Below, piece after piece: positions 27,025-39,000 of a DNA stretch of 64,000 nucleotides. The stretch comes from Parascedosporium putredinis. Its lineage: Eukaryota > Ascomycota > Sordariomycetes > Microascales > Microascaceae. The translations under genes were made by a program, and so were the position numbers. How positions within the stretch are numbered: the first letter of the stretch is position 1; the number at the start of each line of letters is the position of its first letter. The notes beneath the pieces were generated by a model. That model did no database searches and had not been told where the DNA came from. It was given only the letters and a program-made list of their open reading frames with translations. The stretch is taken from positions 2,232,001-2,296,000 of the forward strand of contig CASHTG010000016.1 of assembly GCA_949357655.1 (NCBI GenBank), written 5' to 3'.

Positions 27025-28577
27025 ATATTAACCTGGCACAAGCTCGAAAATTTCTCGAAGCAACGACCCTTCCATGCCCCCAGATAGGGTGGTTGGTGGG
27101 AAGCCCTCCTCGCCTACAGCGCACACGGAGAGGCCTACACGAGGCTTGCCTCCAAGTATAGGCAGCCGCACCTTTTCTCGCATGGGAGAGAGGCAGGGCC
27201 GCTGAACGAATCGTCGAGAAAAGAGGGCTGTCTATCTCACAGAGGGGGTAGGAGAAGGCTCTCCGTCCCACCCGTTATCTTGGAGAAATGAATGTGAAGG
27301 GAAGCTGCTGCTGCACTGCTCGTCCAGGTTCGAGGTGCGGCGACAGGGGCGAGCGAGGCATCGATAACGACCTTGTCAAGCTTGTCTGAAGGGGGTACCT
27401 TGAGCCCTTGAGTCTAGTGTGTACGGCATAGCAGTCTGAAGTGACTCGTCGCTTCACCACAAAGCTTCTCAGACACCCCGGGCTTTCCAAACTGGCAAAC
27501 CCCCACACCAAGCTAACCTTAGCCAATCAGTCGTGGTCGGATAATTTTATCGCGCGGGCTTTTGACAACCGTTCACCCTATTTTTCGGTCGATCAATGCG
27601 TTCCCGGACCTCGTTTTCTGATGTCGAGTTGGGGTTCCTTCTCCAGGTTTCGAGCCTTTTGCACCAACTTGACCTCTTCCGCTTTGGGACCGGAAAACAA
27701 AGAAAAGAAAAGAAAGAAAAAAGACCAAGAAGAAACTTGAAAGGACTGAAAACGGAGAATGGGCCTAAAATGCGACGGACACTCCGAGAACCCAGCGACA
27801 GTCGAGCCAAGGCCCTTTCCTGGTTCGCCCATGTCGCAAGAGAACACAACCGACCATGGATATCGGGGATTAAAATTTAATAATCCTTCTTTTTTTTTTT
27901 TTATGCATCACCCGTCCACGAGATTCGTTGTTTCTTAGATATCACTAAATCCCTTCATCTCCCAGAAGACCCAATCCTTAGGATCATCCCCTATAAAATT
28001 GATGCCGGAGAACATCAAGTTCCTGGTCGAACTTGACCTGGTCCCTCTCTTTTGAGGAACCAAGGGGCAGTAACCTGGCGCTGGTTGGCATTAGATTGTT
28101 CCTTCAGAAAATGAACCCCCAGTTCGAAACAAAGGGTTTAAAGGGTCCTCGGAGTCTAGCAAGGTAAAAACATAATAGAGCCTTGCTCTTTTATTCTGTG
28201 ATACCCCGAGCACAGTTTATCCATTATGAGAGATTCAATTGACCCAATCCATACATCCATGAACAACGACCGAAAAAAAACACTCATCTCCATCCCGAAC
28301 ATGGGAGCACGAGTTCTGGCTGACGGACGAGAGTGAGATAACCAGGAAAAGGATACGCAGCTCGTCTTCTTTCTTTTCACATCTGGTTCCTTCTTTGGCT
28401 TTCCCTCGTTACCTCCCGTTCGTCCATCTATATCCTCATGTATTGAGACGCTCTTCGTTACTGGCCCCTCTTCCTTCTCGTCGTACGCTGGCTTGCGTAG
28501 CTCCCTCCCGTCTTCCGCCCCCAGGAACTTTTTCCGCTGCAGCCTTATTAATCTCAAGTGACCCGGAAGTTGGCATA

Positions 28578-28604
28578 AAATGGGGAACGCAAAGTTCCCC
28601 ATTT
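28578..28604. repeat. Perfect 11-bp inverted repeat, 5-nt loop
   Basis: AAATGGGGAAC and GTTCCCCATTT are separated by GCAAA. The stem is uninterrupted and is the strongest short hairpin I noticed. It lies in gene-free DNA with no terminator-like T run. It could be an RNA hairpin or a cruciform-prone site; the role is unknown. Confidence 0.75.
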
Positions 28605-30023
28605 CAAAGGGTCATTGGCAATTTCATCTTCGCCTCGCTTCCGGCTTCAAGTGCTTTTGCTTTCATTCTAGCAAGGAGACCCTTCATCATCTCTCAATCT
28701 CGTTTGCTACGAGGCCTAGCGACGTGTGGATTCCTTGATAGTTTGATTCAATGCCCCCTACTCTCACAACCGAGTGCCAGTTTACACTAAAGACTGCCAT
28801 TCTTGGGTGTGGTGGGGGAGGGGGGACAAGCCTTTCCCTCTCACTGCACATACGTAGTTCCGGGGGCTGAGCCTTTCCGGCTATCATCCAACAAAGATGG
28901 CGCTTTGCAGGTGCATAGTGATGGGTCGTGATTGGATAGCATGTTGGGAGCAGCTCCTCTCTCCCTCTGTACCTGCTCTCTATGGTGAGATGGGCGCCGA
29001 GAATCTCGTGCCGTCGCGGGGAACGAGACGACTAAGTCGCCGCATGTCGACGACGGAAACAACAAGGCAAGCCGCACCTCATGCAGTAAAACAGAGCATG
29101 TGCAGAAGGAAAGAGAGGGGTAGGGTGCCAAATATGAAACGAAACACCTTGCTCTTGTTGGTGTTGTCGTCCACCTGTATACTCTTCGCTCTCGGTTTGA
29201 AGATGCGCCCTCGCCAGTCACCTCTGTCTACTTCCTGTGCGACTGACGACTACCTGGCACACTGCCGACCCGCTGACTTATTTTGCCCGGGTAGGAATGG
29301 CGGCACACATTTTCTCACTGCCTCCTTCGCCCAGCGTGGAATACCGCTGGCCCATCAACGACGGGTTTACTGGGATACTTCGCCCACCGACTTGTGATCC
29401 AAGACTTTGTCCGCTGGGCGCGCGCGACATAATACTCGCTATTATAAGGGTAGGGGGAGGAGAGCAGCCGATGATTGTTTGCAGTGCTCTTCATGCAACG
29501 AGAGCAGAAAAAGAACTCAAGAAGAACCAAGTTTAGCAGCGCTAAAGTCAGAAACGAAACATCCCTGCATTCGCTTTACTCTATGAACAGAAGAGGGGAG
29601 GGGACAATAAAGGAAAAGAAAAATTCTGAGCAAAGAAGATCGAATGAGGGACGGCATGTGAATAAAAACCGCAGGACTGGGACAATCTCGTCAAAGGGTC
29701 ACCAAATCTCCCTCAAACCCACGATCGATCGACTTAAATCGCCGAGATTGCAACGGTGCCAGAGCATGAGCGTGCTCTACCGGCGACTCTCTCCCCACGG
29801 TCAAGGCTGGCCAGAACCGGGAGCCACCTAGGTTGGGCCTCTAAGATGATAGGGAACTTATGTCAAGAGGACAACATCGGTGCCGCCGACACGGCAGTAA
29901 TCTAATTGGTGTTGGAAAGAACTTGCAATTGACAGTGTTGATGTCCAAGCAGAAAAAGTAGGAAGAGTGACAAGGCGTAAAACGAACCAAGTACTTGAGG
30001 AAATTCTTTTTTAATAACGAAAC

Positions 30024-30057
30024 GAGGGGAAAAAAAGAAAAAAAAAAAGAAAAGAGA
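30024..30057 (+). repeat. Polypurine tract (34 nt)
   Basis: Uninterrupted A/G, mainly A with a GGGG near its left end. Confidence 0.85.
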
Positions 30058-30414
30058 TCGGTTCGAATGAATAATCACTCTGAGAAACCAAGAACAAAAA
30101 CAAGAGAAGGGCCAGCTCAGAAGGGCTCCAGAAACGAGATTGCGAACCCAATCGCACCGTCTATGTCGTACCCAATGCCTCCACAGCGAGCAGGCCAGCA
30201 ATACCTCTGCTCCCCCTCCACGACAGGCGTTTTGGGAAGTGGCATTGAAGATCGACGGTCGATGACGAACTCCTTTGCCCTGGTCCGTTCGGCGTGACCT
30301 GGGAAATTTTATGCCTACCCGCCGAGATTTAGCGAGGGACACCGTACCAATGATGGTACCATCTATTCTGATTCCGCCCGTTGACAGAGTCGCCTTACGA
30401 GCCCCTTCGAGGTT

Positions 30415-30425
30415 AGTACGAAGTA
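30415..30425 (+). repeat. AGTACGAAGTA motif, exact copy
   Basis: Third exact copy, in plus orientation and followed by GGTATTAG. Confidence 0.6.
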
Positions 30426-32289
30426 GGTATTAGTGGGATGGGTGTCCTCCCCCTTCCCTTTGTGAACCTTCCCCGCCACCCCTCTTCCCGCTCGTGCTCG
30501 CATGGCGTGGCGTCTGGCTAGAGCGGGTGCCCTCACCTTTCTCCACACAGAAAAGGGAGGACCTCAGCCAGACCAGGAACAAGAACAAGGGAACTTTCCA
30601 TGGTCGGTGTGGCTGGTAAGCTTCTTTTGGGCTGGGTCACAGGCCCCATCCTGGTCCTGCACCTGCGACACGGCCGCCTCCCCCAACACCACCGCTGGCT
30701 GGCCAAACCCACCCACCGCAGCCACCACTGCCGCTTCACCTTCCAGACCTCTCTCTTCCCCCATCCAAACCGCAACCATGGGTGCGGCGACAGAGGTCTG
30801 GCTTAGCAATCACTGACTGAAACGAAGCCAGGTAAACGAACCCATGTCGCGTGGGACTGTCCAGAACTCCCATTCTCCCACCGATTCGACTGGTTTTCTG
30901 TTGTTTCCTCCGTTTCTTTCTTTTTTTTTTTTTTTTGCCATCTGCTTACCCCAATGTATGGGACACCAAGAAACCAAAGAAAGACTCGAGTTTCCACGCC
31001 GGCTGAAGTGGATTTGCTTTTCAAAAGGTATGGGTTTACTCTCGCTGTCCTACTTTCCCGGCTTGGGTTTGAGAAACCCGGCAGTGTTTCCCCTCCTCTG
31101 TCTCTCCCTCATGCTCTTCCAAGGCAAGAAAGAAAGTAAAAGTCTCGGGTAGTTTTGTGTCGCGCGGAGCGTCATCCGGCCCCAACTAGCCTTGGTGCCG
31201 CCCTGTGATTAAACATGCGCCGACTGTAGAGCAAGGAGAGAAACCCTTGGCAGAGAGATGGAGAGCAAGAGCGAGATTGCAAATACGCGGGTTCCTCTCC
31301 GTTGGCGGACCTCGTTCTCGTCCTTCTTTGAATAGACGAGAGACATGCGTATATATAGACACCAGATATAAATTTATATTCATCTACGGAAATAGAGAAG
31401 ATTGAGGGTGAGCACGCACGACACAGTCGGACACAGACGGCGTATTGTGGCCTGGCTGGCCCAGCCGGGACATGGGAACCTGCGAGCGGTTGCAGATGGG
31501 TAAACCGGTTTTCCTCTTTGCGGCGTGCGTTGGAGCCGGTTCTCGTTGGGGCGAGAGGGCGGCGCAGCAGAAGAAAAAAGATTATTATTATTCTGGGCGT
31601 CCAGAAATTCCGAACGGTGCCGCCCCTTCCTCGGCTGTCAGAGGTAGATTAACTTCCCACGACTTTTGTCGTAATCCGCCCATCTTTGGTTCATTCAAGC
31701 GCCATCTGGAGTATAGTCCATCTGCAAGGTTAAACACGAAAGGGCGCAGGAGAGCGTGGTAGGGTGGGGGTGTGTAGATTGGGCTTGCGAAGAAGACCGG
31801 GAATGAGGGATGGAGGGGACAGGCGACCTCGTCGTCGTGCTGGCTTGAAGACGGGCGCAAAACGACAAGGAGATGCCCTTGATTTCTTTTTCTCGATTTT
31901 CTTTTTCTCAGCGTCCTTTGTTTTTTTTTTGTTTTTGTTTTTTTCTCCCTTCCTTTCAAAGCTTTACTATTTTTCTCATCTTCTATAAAAATGGGGGAGG
32001 TAAACGGAAAACGTTTCGCAAATCGTCACCATCTTGGGTCGTCGAGTCTAAGCTTATCAGGGTGGGAATGCATCGGCTGGAAACAAACAAGATGGGAAAA
32101 AAGAAAAGAAAACCCCCAACGCACTTGATGGACATGAGGGCGAGCCCGAGATTACTCGGTTGTCCCTAACTTGGGTCGTGGTCCCCCACCTCAGACTTGA
32201 GGAGGTGAGGTTGGACGGGGATAAGCTGGCTTCCTCACCTGTCACGACGCCCGCCTCGAGAAGAAGAAGAAGCAGATCATCTTCCATGA

Positions 32290-32311
32290 ACCCTCCCCCT
32301 CCCCCTCCCCC
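32290..32311 (+). repeat. C-rich (CCCCCT)n tract
   Basis: Repeated CCCCCT units, so the complementary strand carries G5 runs separated by single A. With fewer, longer runs this could support a G-quadruplex on the minus strand. Confidence 0.7.
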
Positions 32312-32831
32312 TTGTCCCCCAGTCTACCGAAGAGAAAACAGGGGGAGTGGGGAAGACGGCAACCAGGTAAAGCCCCTTCCATTGTGCGCGATGGAAGAAT
32401 TGAGGGTTGTTCTTATTACTCCTGCACCCGATACTACTCTGCCATCGAGACCAAACGCTCGAGCCAAGGGCCAAGGGACCAAGAGCCACGGGAAGAAGCT
32501 GGCGATGCCTGTGCGCTACTCGCGCCTTGACCAAACTCCTTTCCCCCTCTTGAACCACGTCAGAAGCCTCCCATGCGGTGGATGCTAAGCTCCGGGGAGG
32601 CTGGCTGGCTGGCTAATGTAAGCGGGTGGCCTGAAAGACGGGTACAACGCCTATTTGGGAGAGACAATGTTATGGAAAGACTGGCGGAGTGTGCAGTCCA
32701 GGCTTGCTCTTTTGGCGGGGGATTGTCTTACACGTCAAAGCATCCACGTCCTTGGTCCTTGTGGTCGCCGTCTCTTGCGATAAAGAACCCGTGTGGTTTC
32801 AGGCGAAACCTCGGAATCTCTTCTCTTTCCT

Positions 32832-32868
32832 CACACACATACACACGCACGCACACGCACACGTACAC
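32832..32868 (+). repeat. CA-rich imperfect dinucleotide repeat
   Basis: Alternating CA interrupted by T and G (CACACACATACACACGCACG pattern). It is complementary in character to the GT-rich tract about 780 bp downstream. Confidence 0.85.
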
Positions 32869-33646
32869 CCTCTTCCCCGCCTTTCCCCTCTTACCTCTTA
32901 CCCCAAAATCGTGCATCTCTCGCCTTGCCGCTCCATTCTCTAGTCAACGTCAGGTCGCTGACCTCTTACCTGAGCGTGCAGCCGCCTGTGGCCGCGCCGA
33001 CTTTCTCCCCTCACCGCCCCCTTCACGGTCCGAGACTGTAGGTCTTGTTAGGCTAGGATAAAATAATGGGCGAGGTGCGGAAAACAAAAAAAAAAAAAGG
33101 GAGGGACGGCACAAAAACCATAGACACACATGGGTATGTAGGATCCTATGCTCGCTTTCTCTGCCCACCCTCTGTTGTGCAAAGGGGAACATCGGTAATT
33201 ACCAGGCGCAGCGCCGAATCACGCATCCTAGATCAAACCAAGTACATGGCAATTTGGAGAGCAGTCTTTTATCCCCCTCGAAATGCAAGCACCCCGCTCC
33301 AATGCCTCGACGCTGAGCAAATTCCGTCTATAGATGTTTCTTCTCTCTCTCCTGGAGGCGCCCCTTCGCTTCCGTGAGAGTACGCGGGGCAAGAGGGAAA
33401 CGCTAGAAGACTGGGGAGAAGAGCAAGCCTGGCGGCCGCTGGGGCAGCTCAAATTTCAGGATCTCTCTGTTCTCCCTCTAATTTGCCTATCAGCATTCAA
33501 GCCGAGCCTTTTGAACACACTCGGGTCACGGAGTGGCTCCTTAATTCAGAAGATCCGGTTATGGATCCTGGTTCCCTGCTGTGTTTAAATGGTGGTGTGG
33601 AAGGGCAGAACATAGCCTTCATTAGGTGTAATACGACTGATCGACC

Positions 33647-33700
33647 GTGTGTGTGTTTGTGTGCGTGTGCGTGTGCAGTGTGTGCGTGTGCGGCGTATGT
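33647..33700 (+). repeat. GT-rich imperfect dinucleotide repeat
   Basis: Alternating GT with C substitutions over about 54 nt. It is an alternating purine-pyrimidine sequence with Z-DNA-forming character. Confidence 0.85.
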
Positions 33701-34636
33701 CTGTTCAATGGACCCCAGTGCGAACGGCGACAAAGCCGCTGGAATACAGGAGGTGTCAAACCAACGAGGACGATCAAATAGGACAGGAAAGAAACATAAA
33801 AAAATAAAAAATAAAAAATAAAAAGGGAAGAGAAGATGAAGGGAAAGCCACAATTCATGTGGTCAAACCTGGCTGACCAGTGTTTCGTGTTCAATTTCCA
33901 GGTGCTCATGTGGCAGGGAGGAGACAAGCTTATCCTTGTCACAGACAACGATACCAGCCAAAGACACATCTGCACCGAAAGATTGATTTCCTGGTCGTGA
34001 GCGAAGCCTGCCACATCAATAGATCAAGCTTGGTTTCTCCCCATCGCCTTCCCCCTCGTCCCGCCACCCTTCCAGTCCCTGTCATCTGCGGCTCCTGCGA
34101 CCCCCAGGACAAGCTTCTGTGACGAGGGGGTGGGTGGTGTTCTTGATGGCCATATGGCTGGTATTCGAAAAGTAGCGAAAACAGAATAACCGCAACAACG
34201 CCGGACCCTCGACTTTGAATTTCTTCGTTGACCGGCCCTCCAGCCTAGTGATCTTCGTCACTTCTTGCAAGTTCAAGTCTGCTCCCTCCTTCTCTTTCTT
34301 CCTTTTTGTGATGTGCTGTGTGCTACTCGATCACCCTTCGAGTCGTTCAACTCGGAGGGCAAATAGTGCGGGTGGGGCTAGTGGGCAATGAGCCCGGTTT
34401 GTTGTGTCGTTGTGTGGTGGTGCAGTTACGTCCCCGCCCGCCGAGAAGCGTCCGCAGGATGACCCCATCAACGGGAGACAGGAAAAAAAGAACCAGCACG
34501 AGTTCAACCCACCCTCGAAACCCCAATTTCCGGGAAGTTGGGCCAGACCCAATAGACAAAGGCCGGACCAAGGCGAAGGGAGACCGGCACTCTCTGCGTG
34601 GACTGAAGAAAAAAAAAGTAAGGAAAAACAAAGAAA

Positions 34637-34653
34637 CTCTCTCTCTCTCTCTC
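34637..34653 (+). repeat. (CT)n microsatellite
   Basis: About eight CT dinucleotides within an otherwise purine-rich stretch. Confidence 0.8.
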
Positions 34654-35961
34654 AGAGGTGGTCGAGCAAGGAGGAGGGGAAGAACGATGACGAAAAGAAG
34701 ATCAGCATGAGACAGCCACAACCACAAGATACCACCACCACAAAGCCGTCGGGCACCCATCCATTCGCGTTGAGGCGGCGAGGAAGACGTCAGCCCCGCG
34801 TTGATGCTTCCTTCGCGGAGGATTTTGGTCATTTCTGTTTTTCTTTCTTCTTCGCCCTTGAAAGTGGCCTTCAGGATGGCGCCAGTGGCTTGTTCTCGCT
34901 CCGACAACTGGGGTAGCACGACTCCGTGTTTGTCTGCGTGCGTGCAGCTTGTGTGGTGTGCTGATGCGTTGGTGGGTTGGTGTGCTGGCACTCGATTCAA
35001 TTGTTCTATTCCCGGTTCAAGCCCCCCTCCCCTGGTGCGATGCTGCGCATGCAGTGATCCATCGATGGTACAAGTCCTTCAGCCTCCGCCATGATAAATT
35101 TCCCTCCCTCTCGCCCTCATTCCTTGAAGCTTCATGGTGCCCGTGCACCACTGGAAGGAATCCTGTTTCACCTCACGTACTTGACTGAGTGTCCAAGTTC
35201 TGAGGTAGATTGGTAGAGAAGGCACAAAAGTACAGTGTCTAGTCAAATGGTGGGTGTGCCAGCCTGGCGAGGAGTCGATTGCGGACCCTGCGACCTGGAC
35301 TCGGGAGGGCGGTGGCACCCTAGCCCGTCATCGCTTGCGGCTTGAAAGGGAAACCCGGAATCAGGGTTGCATGTGTAGCCAATCTCGTCCTCGTCCTCCC
35401 CTCCACATGCCCGTGCCCTTGCCAACCTTGAAAAGAAAATTAATTATTTTGGGCATAAATTCGATGGATGCTAGTCGAGACCCACTCCCTGTGTTCGACT
35501 GCCGTTCGGATCTTTCTCCCCGTTTAATGGCAGAGTCCCGAGAGAAAGTGCAATGTTAATGGATCCATCGATGGATGGATACATCCATTTGGATTTGGTG
35601 AAAGCTACCTCGAACGGTACTTCGTCCATCTCTGACTCGCGCTGCACACTTCGATTTTCAAGGCTACGGCGAAAAAGAAACAGAGGGGATTATTGTCCCG
35701 CATAGCAGCCTTGGAAACAGTCATAGGGTCCCACGATGTATAAGAGAATCAGAGGCGGTTTCACGCATGTAACACGCAACCATCAATCATTGAGTTGGAC
35801 GGCTTAAGTGGGCGTCGCAAAGTGCCAAAGCCGAGTCAGTCGCCGTCTGTAAGTGCGGCTGGAGGGTCTTGCTCCTTCGTTCTCCTCCCTTTGCAAGGCG
35901 CACCCGGTGAGTTCAGCCGGCTCCTCCCGATCTTTGCGCAATCCACAATGAAAAGGAAGGC

Positions 35962-36032
35962 GGAGAAGAAAAAGAAAGAAAGAAAGAAAGAAAGAAAAAG
36001 GAAAAAAGAAAAAAAAAAAAAAGAAAAAGGAA
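35962..36032 (+). repeat. 71-nt polypurine tract with GAAA repeats
   Basis: No pyrimidine for 71 nt. The centre is tandem GAAA and the right half is nearly pure A. It is the longest homopurine block seen in the window. Confidence 0.9.
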
Positions 36033-39000
36033 TTTGCAGTGTTCTCATCTCTCATACGTACGATTTAGCTTTGCCCTTGTCTCGGACTCGCATTTGCTTC
36101 TGCTAGGGTCTTGGCTCCTTGCCTTAAACTGGCCAACGTTTGTGGGCCCATTGAAGCTAGGCTCATTCCGGGCAGAGATAGTCGAGATTTTAGCTCCCGC
36201 CCTTCCCACGCGTTTCCCGATTGATAGCGTTCTGAGGCGTCGTCCATGTGGGGATCAACAGCTGGATTAGTTCAAGGAGGGAAACTCAAGAAGAAGAAGG
36301 GCGAAAAGAAAAAAAAAAATGTACCCAAAGTAGAGAATGTCCCATGGTCTGCAGCTGCAGTGAGAAGGATTTTGCCAAGATGCTTCGAGCGAGACAAGGC
36401 AAGACAACCTTTCGTAATCAGCAATCAAGTGGAACCCTGAGGGGATATGGTGCTGACGGTTCGCCATGGCTGGGGGAAAGAGGAAAGAGGAAAGGAGAAA
36501 AAAGGCTGAGGATACCAGAACTAGCGCCGTGAATCAATCTTGGCAGACATGGAAACTTCATCAAGAGATTCCACAAGATCCATTAAAGCGTACTAGTGCG
36601 GCATCGGCAAGTCACAGTAGGGGGACATGAACACCTCTCTGAATGATCAGGGAAGGCTAATCGGCAGTCCTCGTACCACCCGCGAAGTACCCAAAACTTC
36701 GCCCTGAAAAGGCTTGGCCAACGCAGACCACTTCTCAGTGTTGGAGGTCGAGACAGAAAGGAAAAGGGATGGTCCTGCTGGCAGCCTTGCCCTGGGCGTT
36801 CAGGTTCAAAAACGTCCAATGGATCTTTGATTGATCAGATTAGTCACAGTGGATAGGCCCCTTGGCACATATACTACTGCACGACCTTGCCCATCACTTT
36901 GCGAGGGGCTTGCGCATTCGAGACAACTCAGACAACCCTAGATGCCTAACCCAAGTCTAGGGCCGAGCTAGCCTTGGAGTGGATGTCGAGCAGGGCTACC
37001 GAGGTACAGGTCTCCCCAAGGCGGCAAGTGAGTGGAGCAGCACCCGCAATGGTATCGTCAACGGCGTTTCCTCCTCACTCACCTGCTCCGGAAACCGATT
37101 CAAGGCATACTAGATTTGGAGCTAAACGGGCAACCGCATGGCCCGGGCCAAGAAGGGTTGGGGAAGGGAGTAATAGCACTTGGGGGAAATGCAAAACGGT
37201 CAATTGATCAACCAAGCTTCCAATCAGATTAGCCATCACCGCCCATTGCCACCCCTGAAACCCTGAGCAAGAAGCAACGCCAAACTTATTGACCAAGCTC
37301 AACACCTTCTGCTTTCTTTCCCCTCCCAAAGTTGCAACCAAAACCTCGGTTCATGATTGGATTAGTGAGGATGAGGTGCTTGTGAAGGTGCGGGGAAGCA
37401 ATGCATACCATCACCGATATGGCACATAGATACAGCAAATAAACATCCTCTTGATTTATCAGTGCTAGATCCACTATGTACTAAGTAGGAACAGGCACAG
37501 CAGTCAGTCGTCTTACCTGCGTTGTCAGGTTTCTCGTCAGGGCTGTAAGGGCTGGCCACGACCAGGGCACAACAAACGCACCCACACCGCCTTGGACAGT
37601 ACCTATTTTTTACAGCCAGGAGGGTCTGCTCCGTCGTTTGTGGGAATAAAACAGAAAAAAGGAAGGCAAAAGGCTTTTTTCGGGGACGGGAGGGGCAACA
37701 TGAGTGAGCCAGCAATGAGTGGACACTTCAACCCAAATCGGCTGGTGGCGCTGAATACCAGTTCCGACCATAGCGGAACAGGCTTAGAATGGCCAAACCA
37801 AGGGTCTTTGCCGGCAGAATCGCGACAATGTTTCAACAGCCCTCATGGATTGTTGACGGAGGAGGGTGAAGGGGTTTCAGGGACCCGCCTTTTTCTTTCA
37901 ATAGCTTCCGGGTCCTGGGTCCTCATCGCATTCGTTCAGGTGTAATCCATCGCGCGCGAGAATAGCACGTTTGGGTAGCTGATCCACTCAAGTGTCCTCA
38001 GTTCTTCCTAATCCGAGAGTGCCTATCGACCTGACCACTCCGGGGTGAAGCTGACCTACGGAAGTGTCCTATATCAATTTACTATTGACGGGTGTGGAGC
38101 GTGGTTCGAACCGGCGGCCGGCAGCGCGGAATTCGGAGGGTTGCGTGCCGACCGTCATCTTCATGCCCTGCATTGCGTCCTAAAGTGATCTGTGAAAGGC
38201 CCGCTACTTTTCCCAGGAAGAGGGGTCTGGTCTCGGTACCTGCTCTCCCAATGGCTGACGCGACGCCACCAGTGAGAACATTAAAGATGGATGTGCTGAG
38301 GTGGTGGGGTAAAAGATAGTAGATGCTTCACACCACAAATCCAGAAAGAGTCAATGCCAAAGAAAACGAGTAGAGAAAGAAAAAAAGATCAGGAAAAAAA
38401 AGAAAAGAACAACACCACCACACCTTGTTACCAAAGAGTGGAACCCGGAAGCAGATGATCGAGAAGTCCGTGCGGGCTAAAATGGCGAGGACCAGGAAGC
38501 GTACAAGATGGGACGTTTTAGGATTAACCGGTTTGATAGGACAACCATGTGGTATAGGCGAGCCCGAGGGAGGGGCATCGTGGAAAGAAGGAAGGGGAAA
38601 AGAACAGAAAAATAAAGAAGCAGGCCATGCGTTTGTCGATCGCGCTGTTCCTCCGTCGCCCATCACCATGCGACTGAGCCAAACGCCCACATGGAGGCGG
38701 GATGACGATGACAATAGATAATGCGGAATTTGAAGGACACGCACGACACGCACGACACAATAAACATCCGAAGTTCTCGAGAACGGGGATCAGGGACAGC
38801 TTCATTTACTCCAGACGCATGGGCAGTAGATCCCAAGTGCCAGGTCGCTTCCATCACATTAAGGAAGAAAGAAAAAACGTTGGTACAGAGAGTGAACCGG
38901 AATCAGGCCCGGAAAACGGAAGCAAGTCTCGACAATCATCGAGTGATGATAAATAATATAGGACTCGAAAACGAAAGAGGGAAAAAGATTGAACTGACGA

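Larger units (their letters stand above)
20000..29999. other. Gene desert, part 2
   Basis: No coding region, RNA gene or transposon is recognised on either strand. The stretch carries two exact copies of the AGTACGAAGTA motif (24093-24103 inverted, 27014-27024). It also has three compact perfect hairpins (25764-25784, 26471-26489, 28578-28604), annotated separately. The rest is mixed-composition DNA with short homopurine runs, for example about 24405-24450 and 27700-27740. Confidence 0.6.

Noticed and set aside
38095..38125. GGTTCGAACC resembling a tRNA T-loop
   Set aside because: Flanking bases do not form a T stem on either strand and no acceptor or anticodon arms can be placed.
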